Assembly (NCBI RefSeq): GCF_014195535.1
Contig: NZ_JACIBY010000005.1
Coordinates: forward strand, 404,823-468,822
Source of the DNA: Runella defluvii
GTDB taxonomy: Bacteria; Bacteroidota; Bacteroidia; Cytophagales; Spirosomataceae
Length of the DNA: 64,000 nucleotides
Direction: 5' to 3'
Shown: in pieces, positions 1-7,412 of the stretch
How the letters are laid out: the number at the start of each line of letters is the position of its first letter
Numbering within the stretch: position 1 is the first letter of the stretch
Position numbers and translations under genes: made by a program
The notes under the pieces: model-generated
Told to the model about the DNA's origin: nothing
Seen by the model: only the letters and a program-made list of their open reading frames with translations
Databases searched by the model: none

Positions 1-1
1 G

Positions 2-337
2 ACCCAAGTAACGCACACCAACGGCGTTGCCAGCCTGATCGCCCGCGTAGAAGTTCCGAACGCCGACGCTTTGAAATCGCTCGTTTACCAATTGAAAGAG
101 CAATCACAAGCGCCTTTCTACATCGTTTTAGGAACGGTGTTGGGTGGTAAACCTCAGTTGGCCGTGATGCTTTCTGACGACTTAGTAGCACAAGGCAAAC
201 ACGCAGGCAACATCGTAAAAGAGCTTGCCAAAGAAGTAAAAGGCGGTGGCGGTGGTCAGCCTTTCTTTGCCACCGCAGGTGGTTCCGACGCCAGCGGCTT
301 GGATGCCGCTTTGGCAAAGGCGAAAGGAATCGTGTAG
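2..337 (+). CDS. alaS: Alanyl-tRNA synthetase, C-terminal end (partial)
   Basis: This is the last ~111 residues of an open frame that enters from before the window. The tail contains the glycine run and QPFFATAGG segment typical of the C-terminal DHHA1 domain of alanyl-tRNA synthetase, the domain that helps bind the tRNA elbow and links editing to aminoacylation. It ends in a SGLDAALAKAKGIV-type helix, as in full-length AlaRS proteins, so the terminus looks intact. The catalytic and editing domains lie outside the window. A strong hairpin terminator follows 30 bases after the stop. DHHA1 domains also occur in other DHH proteins, but the exact tail sequence favours AlaRS. Confidence 0.9.
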   Translation, partial: TQVTHTNGVASLIARVEVPNADALKSLVYQLKEQSQAPFYIVLGTVLGGKPQLAVMLSDDLVAQGKHAGNIVKELAKEVKGGGGGQPFFATAGGSDASGLDAALAKAKGIV

Positions 338-367
338 CTATAAATACCTTAAATCAATTCATACACA

Positions 368-407
368 CCCCTGTTATTATTCAAATGGATGATGGCAGGG
401 GCGTTTT
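368..407 (+). terminator. Rho-independent terminator of alaS
   Basis: Two 14-base arms (368-381 and 388-401) pair along their whole length, counting G-T wobbles, around a 6-base loop. A short T run follows (404-407). It sits just after the alaS stop and separates alaS from the AT-rich minus-strand operon. Confidence 0.75.
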
Positions 408-426
408 GCCTATAAAATCTAACAAA
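404..426 (+). repeat. Direct repeat, left flank of the methyltransferase operon
   Basis: This 23-base sequence centred on CCTATAAAATC recurs in the same orientation at 5407-5429 with 21 of 23 bases identical. The two copies bracket the four-gene operon at 0.5-5.2 kb. They could be an attachment-site duplication or two members of a dispersed repeat; the sequence alone does not decide. Confidence 0.6.
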
Positions 427-538
427 TAATACTTGCCAAATTTTATGAATCTCTCTCAAACTTCTTCATTTCATAGCTATTTGTTTAGAGAATTATTTAA
501 TGTGGCTTTTTAGGAAGCAGAGTTTATCGTAAATACTT

Positions 539-1414
539 TTAGAACATTCCGTAAACGGCTTCATCCGCAATACCCACAGAATAAGACTTATTGTACTCTT
601 TTGTTGGCACATAAGTTAAAGCGATTTCTGGATGCTTTAAGAAGATTCGATAAATAGAAATAGAAGAAATTTTTGGTCCAAGAGAAGCCACAATAACATT
701 ATAATCGCTTTTCAATTTGGTTATCTCTTCATTTAGTACAGAAAACCCCAAATCTCCACTATAAAAGTCTATTTCAAACGTATTTACTTCCGTTCCTTTA
801 CATTGTTCTCTGTGTTGTTTCTCGATATTCCTTTTCTGATTATCAAATTGGCTACCTTTTTGAAGTCCAAGAACTGTTAATGCGGGTTCGTAGAATCTTA
901 CCAACTGATTTGTTCTGTCATAGTCATATCCCGTCAATATCATCAACGCAGTGTGGCGACCAAATTCAGCTATTCCTGAATGTTTGTATAGTAATCGTGG
1001 CCTATCAGGCTCTTTGCAAAGCCATTCACCATAGTTCAGTGGTTTGTGATAAATATAGTGAGTTTGCTTTGAGTTTTTTTGAAGGAAGAAAAGTAACCCC
1101 CAGATTGTTTCACGAGGCATCGTTGAAATATCAAGAATAACATTTTCTGTACTCATTAGTTTGTTAGCAACTAAACTTTCTAATTTTCGCCAACTGTAAG
1201 CAGGATTTTTGTATGATAATTTCAGTTTTTCTATTTTCACTTTTTTTTCATCACAAATAGCTTGTATCCTCGAAAGATTCTTTGACGAATATGATTCATA
1301 TTCGTCAAAAATAATCAAATACAATGTAACGCTATTAAACTCATTTAGGTTCTTTTGTAAGCCTTCGATAAAGCGTTCTTCCCATCCTAAAACGGCAATT
1401 ATATTATCAATCAT
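539..1414 (-). CDS. Unknown protein with DIST motif, last gene of the methyltransferase operon
   Basis: I do not recognise the family. The product is ~291 residues with no signal peptide or membrane segment. The N-terminus (IIAVLGWEERF) and the strand-turn VILDISTMPRE near residue 92 suggest an alpha/beta, Rossmann-like fold of the general kind seen in CARF-type sensors of conflict systems. That is inference from pattern only. A second conserved-looking block lies near residues 145-180 (GYDYDRTNQLVRFYEP). An upstream TTG at 1423 would add three residues; the ATG at 1414 is preferred because ATGATTGA overlaps it with the ATPase stop (8 bases). It is AT-rich like the rest of the operon. It may sense or execute the system's response. 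Confidence 0.8.
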   Translation of the reverse strand: MIDNIIAVLGWEERFIEGLQKNLNEFNSVTLYLIIFDEYESYSSKNLSRIQAICDEKKVKIEKLKLSYKNPAYSWRKLESLVANKLMSTENVILDISTMPRETIWGLLFFLQKNSKQTHYIYHKPLNYGEWLCKEPDRPRLLYKHSGIAEFGRHTALMILTGYDYDRTNQLVRFYEPALTVLGLQKGSQFDNQKRNIEKQHREQCKGTEVNTFEIDFYSGDLGFSVLNEEITKLKSDYNVIVASLGPKISSISIYRIFLKHPEIALTYVPTKEYNKSYSVGIADEAVYGMF

Positions 1415-3128
1415 AGTCGTCAAAAAGTGTCGGTGGTTGGAGAAGTTGGGTGGCTTCTTTTAATCGTTTATTTTTCGATGCAGCAGCCCACAAATCAGTA
1501 GATTTGATACTTATTTCAGAGTGTTGTCCTATTGGATCTAAACCTCTATCAGGTAGTAACAACCTATTCGGTTCATAATAACTTGTATGTTTACCATCAT
1601 CTTTACTACGTCCCGTACGCATATATAGCAATTGAGCTTTTTGAGCAATCAATAAAAGATGCTCTAATTTTCTCATAGCTTCGCTTTTATGTTCCGTAAT
1701 AATGAATTTTATAGCTCTTGGTTCTGATAAATTACTCTGTAATCTATCTCTGAATAAAGTCATCAAATTATTAAACATATTCAAGATATAATTTTTATCA
1801 TTCTCTGAGCAACCTTCTATATTTCGATGAAGATGTTCTATGCTCTCCCATTTTCGTTTACTAATTGATTTTATAGCCTCTGTCTGAATTGTTGGGCTAA
1901 TCTCTTTGATGTTAGAATTGTTAATTTGCTGATTTGACAATACCATTTCAAACATTTCATGGCATGGTGCTAATAAGTTTCTGATTACTCCTGTAGAAAG
2001 CTGTACAATTATTTCAAGTCCCGAATAGGGGGGTAAATTCGCCTTTGAATGTCTTTGTCCAAAATAATACGCTCTATGGTACTTATACACGTAATCACTG
2101 ACTTGTTTTTGTGATGCGCTTGGATTTTTCGTCAAATATTCTTTTCTAACAATTTCTTTTGCTTCTTCCAAGCCTTTAATCATACTTGGATTAGTAGGAA
2201 AAAAATGTTCTGCGGAAATATTTATGTTATATAAGCTCAGGCGTCTCTCTATAATATCCTTAGCCATTTTACCAAAATCAGACCTTGAATTACGAAAAGG
2301 GTTTTCTTTCTCAACTTTTGTAAAGTCATGGTCTTCGATAATGCTACCCCCAGAAGCAGTTGTGAAGTGATATTCTTTTTCAGAAGTTATAGCTACCTTA
2401 AAACTATAATTAGAGTGGTCGCGGTATGCAATCCATGAATTAACAATTTTTTTCTGAAAGCTATTCAAATCATGGGCATCGTCAAGCATAAACATGAAGT
2501 GAGCATTACCCATAAAAGGTACGCTCTTAATCATTTCCAACAAAGGTAAAATTAGTGAATTAAGAGAATAAGTATTATTGTAAAACTCATCAAAATCAGG
2601 TGAATTAATTTTTCGTTGGGTCTTAATTACTTCTCGATGACTAAAAATAGATATAGATTCTAAAAAGGATTTTTCTGACGGTAGAGCCTCACCTGTTAAA
2701 TATTCAAAGTCATTCTTTAATTTTAGATTATGCTTAATAAAAGCGTTTTCTATTTCCCTTATTGCATGTAAACTAGTCACCAATTCATTCGCTATGTATA
2801 AAGTAAGGTAGTGCTCACTCACCAGATACGCTTTAAAGTCATTGAGTAGTTCATATTCTTGTTTGTAAATCAGTGGGGTTTTACAAGGAATATGGATGCC
2901 AATATTATGAAAATCAAATTCTCGCTTTTCTTTTTTAGACTTCAAATATTCAATTTTTGCCGAGTAGTACAGTAACGTCATAGTTTTGCCTGTTCCTCTT
3001 TCTCCTGTCAAAAAAATATTGCGCGGGGAAATGATAAAGCGAGAAAAATTGTGATCTTCTATGTAATAATCTAAGATGTCCTCCTCTGATAGATTATTAG
3101 CAGCTTCATACTCAAAGGGGTTACGCAT
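1407..3128 (-). CDS. P-loop ATPase of ORC/CDC6-like type
   Basis: The 573-residue product begins NPFEYEAANNLSEED and has a Walker A loop GERGTGKT at residues 42-49. A Walker B-like strand FMFMLDDAHD lies at 211-220, followed by a sensor-type strand (FKVAITSE, about 243-250). The order and the NPFE start resemble the bacterial ORC-CDC6-like AAA ATPases found in defence loci; this assignment is from memory of the family pattern. The C-terminal half has no motif I can name. It overlaps the HD gene by one base (TAATG) and the downstream gene by 8 bases, so the three are almost certainly co-translated. It is probably the energy-using switch or motor of the system. Confidence 0.82.
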   Translation of the reverse strand: MRNPFEYEAANNLSEEDILDYYIEDHNFSRFIISPRNIFLTGERGTGKTMTLLYYSAKIEYLKSKKEKREFDFHNIGIHIPCKTPLIYKQEYELLNDFKAYLVSEHYLTLYIANELVTSLHAIREIENAFIKHNLKLKNDFEYLTGEALPSEKSFLESISIFSHREVIKTQRKINSPDFDEFYNNTYSLNSLILPLLEMIKSVPFMGNAHFMFMLDDAHDLNSFQKKIVNSWIAYRDHSNYSFKVAITSEKEYHFTTASGGSIIEDHDFTKVEKENPFRNSRSDFGKMAKDIIERRLSLYNINISAEHFFPTNPSMIKGLEEAKEIVRKEYLTKNPSASQKQVSDYVYKYHRAYYFGQRHSKANLPPYSGLEIIVQLSTGVIRNLLAPCHEMFEMVLSNQQINNSNIKEISPTIQTEAIKSISKRKWESIEHLHRNIEGCSENDKNYILNMFNNLMTLFRDRLQSNLSEPRAIKFIITEHKSEAMRKLEHLLLIAQKAQLLYMRTGRSKDDGKHTSYYEPNRLLLPDRGLDPIGQHSEISIKSTDLWAAASKNKRLKEATQLLQPPTLFDDYD

Positions 3129-4132
3129 TAATCAAATTTGGTTATTTTATTAATAATATTGTTGATTTTGTAATCTTCGTATTTACTTTCAAGAGATTTG
3201 TACTCTTCTTGCCCAGGAATAGTTAAATCATCTAATATACAGTTGTTTAGCTGTACAACTGTCCTATCTTTTAATGTAATATTTATTGCAACACTCGTTT
3301 TTTTAAATTGCTCACAAAAAGACGAATAATGTCGTGCATATTTTCGCTCTTGATCAAGTTTGTGTACACGGCTGTAGATATATTTTAAATTGTCTTCTAA
3401 TTTTTTTAAATTTTTATCTGTCTTGGTCTCAATACGTAAGTCATAAGTCAAAGCTATGCGCTCATTATTCTTATCAATAAATATACTGGTTTGCGAAGCA
3501 TATTCATGAAATTTTAAACTATTTTTATGAATAAGTTTATTTTTTTGCATGAAATAAGATGTACGCTGAGGCCCTTCGGCTAATTCATCAGCGAAACGCA
3601 GAATAACTGCGACATCTCTTAATTTTACTGGATATCCATTGTCAATGTCGCCCGTAGGGTCAATACTTTTCATAGTATCTTTTGAACCGTCACGACTATT
3701 TCCACTATGAGCTTCAGCAGCGGTTGCTATTTGATGTCTTTCTCGTTTATAATTAGCATCTTTATGTAAGAAATCATCGTAAATTTTTGTAATAGTATCA
3801 TATTTCCAATGTTCTTTTCTGTCAAATACATTACCAACATCGTGAAAAAGAATAGTCATTCCTAAAAAATACCAATCCCATCCAGAAAACTCCTTTACCA
3901 TCCCTTTATTTAAAATGATAAAAGCATTGGACATAACATTTTGAATGTGTTTTGCACTATGATCGGTCAAATTTGGTTCTTTGACTGAAATATTTGGAAA
4001 TATCTCATCAACTAATTTATTTCTAATAGATTTATAGTGAGTATAGTACTTATCCGCATCTTCACGGTTATTTAATTCTTTTTTAAGCATTTTCAAAATA
4101 TGCTTTTCAAAATTTTGTTCAATCCAACTCAT
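3128..4132 (-). CDS. HD-domain metal-dependent phosphohydrolase/nuclease-like protein
   Basis: The 334-residue protein carries a full set of HD-superfamily ligand motifs: TDHSAKH at 56-62, FHDVGN at 96-101, AEAHSG at 139-144 and RFADEL at 179-184. The spacing resembles the HD domains used as effectors in bacterial conflict systems (HD-CE type), though it could act on nucleotides rather than nucleic acid. The C-terminal third is charged and probably forms a separate domain. Its start overlaps the methyltransferase stop in an ATGA, and its stop shares one base with the ATPase start. As no restriction endonuclease is present, this is the most plausible catalytic effector. Confidence 0.85.
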   Translation of the reverse strand: MSWIEQNFEKHILKMLKKELNNREDADKYYTHYKSIRNKLVDEIFPNISVKEPNLTDHSAKHIQNVMSNAFIILNKGMVKEFSGWDWYFLGMTILFHDVGNVFDRKEHWKYDTITKIYDDFLHKDANYKRERHQIATAAEAHSGNSRDGSKDTMKSIDPTGDIDNGYPVKLRDVAVILRFADELAEGPQRTSYFMQKNKLIHKNSLKFHEYASQTSIFIDKNNERIALTYDLRIETKTDKNLKKLEDNLKYIYSRVHKLDQERKYARHYSSFCEQFKKTSVAINITLKDRTVVQLNNCILDDLTIPGQEEYKSLESKYEDYKINNIINKITKFD

Positions 4133-5202
4133 TTTAGATATTCGATAATTTTTTTAAAAACTGACCTTGCTAAAAGTGGTGGTACTGCGTTGCCTACTTG
4201 CTGTTGTTGAAACCCAATACTACCTTTAAACTCGAACCAATCAGGAAAAGATTGTAACCGAGCGGCTTCCCTTACTGATAACCCTCTATCCTGTGTTGGG
4301 TGAATTAACATATTTTTTCGATAATTACCAATAACAATAGAAGGTGTGTCTTCACGCAAACGGTGGTAAATGCCTGTATGGCAACGAGTAAAGTCTTTGT
4401 AGTTATTCATCAGTTCAGCAGGAATGTTTTGCCAATTGCCTCCCTGTGGGATATACTTATACCTTTTTACTACTAATTCTGAATTTCTGGTAACTTGATG
4501 GTTAGCAGACTTTTCAAGATTACCTCTTAATTGATTAGCGTAAGGCGAAGAAGGGTCTTTTCCATAGTTTTGCCAATTTTCACTTGCACCTACTTTCAAA
4601 ATTGGTAAATCATCTAGAGCATCTTTAACTGTGTTAATGGTTAAATGTGTCGGTATTGGAAACTCAAATTCGATTCCATCAATGCTTCCTACTATAAAAA
4701 AGCGTGTCCGTTTTTGAGGTACTCCAAAATCAACTGCATTTAATTTGGCACATGAAACTTTATATCCAAGACCTTCTAAGTCGGCGACTACTTTTTCTAA
4801 AAAAAGACCACTCTCGGTTTCCGAAAAGCCTTTAACATTTTCAAATACCACCCACTTTGGAACAGGCTTTAAAAGCTTGACAATTCTTACAAACTCCTCA
4901 AAAAGCCAGTTATTATCATTTTTTAAATTCCGAGTCTTTTGATTAGATGTAGAGAATCCTTGACAAGGAGGTCCGCCAAATAATATAATGTTTGATTTAG
5001 AAGAAATTTTAAGAGGAATCGTATTCAAAGCACGTATATCTTTATCGAATATGATTGTCTGGGGTAAATTATGACGATAAGTAGTACAAGCATGTATATC
5101 ATTTTCAACTGCTAATTTCACATCAACACCCGCTTCAAGCGCCCCTAACGACATACCTCCTGCCCCAGAAAACAAGTCAATACCTATAATTTTATTAGCC
5201 AT
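4129..5202 (-). CDS. dcm: DNA (cytosine-5-)-methyltransferase
   Basis: This complete C5 methyltransferase of about 357 residues transfers a methyl group from SAM to cytosine in DNA. Visible motifs in order: I (DLFSGAGGMSLG, 9-20), IV with the catalytic cysteine (GGPPCQGFS, Cys80), VI (ENVKGF, 121-126), VIII (QKRTRFFIVG, 163-172), a target-recognition stretch of about 100 residues, and X (QQQVGNAVPPLLARS) near the C-terminus. The ATG at 5202 starts MANKIIGIDLF; an upstream TTG at 5205 is less likely. It leads an operon whose other members are an HD protein, an ATPase and an unknown protein, rather than a restriction enzyme. The target sequence cannot be read from the protein. Confidence 0.95.
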   Translation of the reverse strand: MANKIIGIDLFSGAGGMSLGALEAGVDVKLAVENDIHACTTYRHNLPQTIIFDKDIRALNTIPLKISSKSNIILFGGPPCQGFSTSNQKTRNLKNDNNWLFEEFVRIVKLLKPVPKWVVFENVKGFSETESGLFLEKVVADLEGLGYKVSCAKLNAVDFGVPQKRTRFFIVGSIDGIEFEFPIPTHLTINTVKDALDDLPILKVGASENWQNYGKDPSSPYANQLRGNLEKSANHQVTRNSELVVKRYKYIPQGGNWQNIPAELMNNYKDFTRCHTGIYHRLREDTPSIVIGNYRKNMLIHPTQDRGLSVREAARLQSFPDWFEFKGSIGFQQQQVGNAVPPLLARSVFKKIIEYLK

Positions 5203-5559
5203 CAAAGAAAATTTACAATATCATTTCAATATGCTAATTTGGCAAAATCTACTAATAACAGAAAAATATCGTTTAACTATTTTGCAAATAACTGAATATC
5301 AAGTACTTATAAAATATTTTTTTATAATCTAACTCTCACACTTCTCTCCCATTATTTCAGGCCGCAAATACCATAACCTCCCCTCCCAGCCACGAGCAAA
5401 AAAGCATTTTACCTATAAAATCGAACAAAAAACGGCCAAAGTTACCTATTAAATCAAACAAAAAAAGCTACAATTTACCTATAAAATCGAACAAAGTCCT
5501 GATAAAGAAGAGGTTAAAAACTTCCTTCTCCGAGCAGGAGGTTTCCTCCCACAAACCCA
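5203..5559. other. Intergenic region upstream of dcm
   Basis: No gene is visible in these 357 bases. The right part holds a three-copy short repeat array (5407-5495). The AT-rich left part must contain the dcm promoter, but I see no clean TAnnTTTG element on the minus strand. Confidence 0.6.
5407..5495 (+). repeat. Three-copy array of a ~22-base repeat
   Basis: Copies at 5407-5429, 5441-5463 and 5474-5495 share the core ACCTATAAAATCGAACAAA (the middle copy has ACCTATTAAATCAAACAAA). The starts are 34 and 33 bases apart and are separated by 10-11 unlike bases. The first copy matches 404-426 on the other side of the operon. It is too compact for CRISPR and no cas gene is present. Confidence 0.75.
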
Positions 5560-6582
5560 CTACCCCTTTGTACCTACCAGCGCGTCCTTACCTTCCAAAT
5601 ACTCCTGCCGCACGACCGTAGCAGTGCGGTGGTTGCCGTCGGGGCTCCAGCCTGGAGGCATGATGGGATAGAGTAAAAAGGCTTTGAGGCTGGGCGCACT
5701 TGCCATGTCTTTCAGGAGTTCCCACACTTCACCAAAGTAGGTTTCCATAAAATTGCCTGAGTCTATCTTGCGCGTGATACCGTACTCGATAGGGATGTCT
5801 TTTCGCTCTACTTGGTACGTGCCAAATACCCTGTCCCAAATATTAATGAAATTGCAAAAGTTGGTATCCATGTACAGCGGATTGCGGGCGTGGTGCACCC
5901 GATGGTCAGAAGGGGTAAGGATGTATTTGCCAAAGAAACGTACTTTTTGCAGTCCCAATGTACCATCTTTGAACAGGTTCTCTCCTACGTGAATAAACGT
6001 GCCATACGTACCGTCAATAAACATAATGAAAAAGAGCAACTTAGGGTCTAAGCCCGCCAAAATACAAATAGAAGTCCGAATGGCATCGGCGTAGGGAGCT
6101 TCGAGAAAAAAGTGCGCGTGGGCAACCGATAAGTTCATGTCTTCGGGCGTGTGGTGCGTGGCGTGCAAACACCAAAACAGGCGTACTTTATGCCCAAAAA
6201 AGTGGTAGATAAAATGGGCAAACTCCCACACTACGTAGCCGTAGAGGAGCCAATACCAGGTGAGTGTGGCGTTGAAAGGGGCATACGGCTGTAGAGTGGC
6301 AATCATCCAGCCCGTTACGCCCAAAGAGATATAGCGTGAAATAAAACGATTGAAAACATAGATGATAAAGTTGGTACGATAGACCTTGGTCTGCGGGTTT
6401 TTCTGGGCAATGCCTAACCCAAACTCAAACACCAACAACAACGGAATCATTGGCCTCAAGGCCGTAAGGATGCCGTCTAAGGTGCTAAACGCACTGTAAT
6501 CTCCACTGCTAATGATGTTGATAATGCCGTTTACGCCTAAAAAGCCTAAAATTTCTTTGTAAAGGGTTTGCAAAATTTCCAT
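5560..6582 (-). CDS. Sterol desaturase / fatty acid hydroxylase family membrane enzyme
   Basis: The 340-residue protein is an integral-membrane di-iron oxygenase. The histidine clusters are in the family order: HFIYHFFGH (HxxxH), HATHH (HxxHH) and DHRVHH (HxxHH), with an extra HVGENLF between them. Several hydrophobic segments precede and separate the clusters. Bacteroidota members commonly hydroxylate or desaturate lipids or carotenoids; the exact substrate cannot be deduced. It is transcribed away from the NfeD/flotillin pair. The ATG at 6582 starts MEILQTLYKEI, and no upstream in-frame start looks better. Its base composition is like the core genome, unlike the neighbouring methyltransferase operon. 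Confidence 0.9.
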   Translation of the reverse strand: MEILQTLYKEILGFLGVNGIINIISSGDYSAFSTLDGILTALRPMIPLLLVFEFGLGIAQKNPQTKVYRTNFIIYVFNRFISRYISLGVTGWMIATLQPYAPFNATLTWYWLLYGYVVWEFAHFIYHFFGHKVRLFWCLHATHHTPEDMNLSVAHAHFFLEAPYADAIRTSICILAGLDPKLLFFIMFIDGTYGTFIHVGENLFKDGTLGLQKVRFFGKYILTPSDHRVHHARNPLYMDTNFCNFINIWDRVFGTYQVERKDIPIEYGITRKIDSGNFMETYFGEVWELLKDMASAPSLKAFLLYPIMPPGWSPDGNHRTATVVRQEYLEGKDALVGTKG

Positions 6583-6732
6583 GAGAGGGCTGGTTTACTA
6601 AGTCAAAACCATAAGGAGCGTGATGGGAATATTTACTGTGCCCCCTACCGCTCATCACGCACTTACAAGGCGCCGTCACGTGATTCCAAGGCGCGACCTT
6701 AAAATCATTTCTTCCAACAATCGCTGGTAATC

Positions 6733-6740
6733 TACCTTTG
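6733..6740 (+). promoter_or_regulatory. Probable -7 element upstream of the NfeD/flotillin pair
   Basis: TACCTTTG matches the Bacteroidota -7 consensus TAnnTTTG and lies 45 bases before the preferred ATG at 6786. No clear TTTG -33 box is seen at the right distance, so support is moderate. Confidence 0.4.
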
Positions 6741-6785
6741 TACCGTTATTTTTAAGTGATTCTTAACCTCTTAACGCTACCTGCT

Positions 6786-7355
6786 ATGGAATTCCTTCAG
6801 AATGCCGACCCTTTTGTAAAAGGGTTGTGGTACATTACGCTGCCTGCGTCGTTCATTTTCCTGATTCAAACCGTTATGACGTTTGCGGGAAGCGATGCCT
6901 CCGATGGCCTCGATGCCGACTTCGACGGCGATGTGTCGCACACCGATGGACCGTTTCAATTGTTTTCGTTCCGAAACCTGATTCATTTTTTGTTAGGGTT
7001 TGGCTGGACGGGGCTTGGTTTCTACGAACTCATTTCCAATCAGTTAGCCCTCGTCATTGTTGCTACATTGGCGGGATTGGCGTTGATTGGGGTATTTTTC
7101 TTTATTATCAAACAGTTGCAAAAGCTCAACCAAAACAACGTGATGCGGCTCGAAAATGCCATCGGTAAAACCGCCGAAGTCTATCTGACCATCCCTGCCC
7201 AGCAAAACGGACATGGCAAAGTGCACGTGAGCGTTCAAAATACGCTTCGCGAGCTCAATGCTGTCACCCACCAAGCAGCGCCTATTCCTACGGGGGCGGT
7301 TGTTAAAGTGACTGCTACTTTGCCCAATGACACCTTGGTGGTGGAGCTGTGCTAA
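6786..7355 (+). CDS. NfeD-like / YqiJ-type membrane protein with OB-fold
   Basis: The ~189-residue product has two hydrophobic stretches (LWYITLPASFIFLIQTVMTF near the N-terminus, and the segment ending LALIGVFFFIIKQL). Between them lies a Gly/Asp-rich loop (GSDASDGLDADFDGD). A C-terminal beta-rich part (GKTAEVYLTIPA... GAVVKVTATLPNDTLVVEL) is consistent with the OB-fold of NfeD-like partners of flotillins. The frame extends to a GTG at 6756, but the ATG at 6786 (MEFLQNADPF) fits the family start better. It lies 57 bases before the flotillin gene, the standard pairing (YqiJ-YqiK, YuaF-YuaG). It probably helps organise membrane microdomains. Confidence 0.85.
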   Translation: MEFLQNADPFVKGLWYITLPASFIFLIQTVMTFAGSDASDGLDADFDGDVSHTDGPFQLFSFRNLIHFLLGFGWTGLGFYELISNQLALVIVATLAGLALIGVFFFIIKQLQKLNQNNVMRLENAIGKTAEVYLTIPAQQNGHGKVHVSVQNTLRELNAVTHQAAPIPTGAVVKVTATLPNDTLVVELC

Positions 7356-7412
7356 TTCTCTTTTTTTGCTAAACTATTTTCATTCATTTTTTAACTAAAT
7401 CTCTTTACAACC

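Noticed and set aside
539..5202. Classical type II restriction-modification system
   Set aside because: None of the three partner genes shows a recognisable restriction-nuclease motif such as PD-(D/E)XK or HNH; the HD protein is the only evident catalytic candidate.
5407..5495. Possible CRISPR array
   Set aside because: Only three ~22-base repeats with 10-11-base gaps, repeats are not exact, and no cas gene is nearby.
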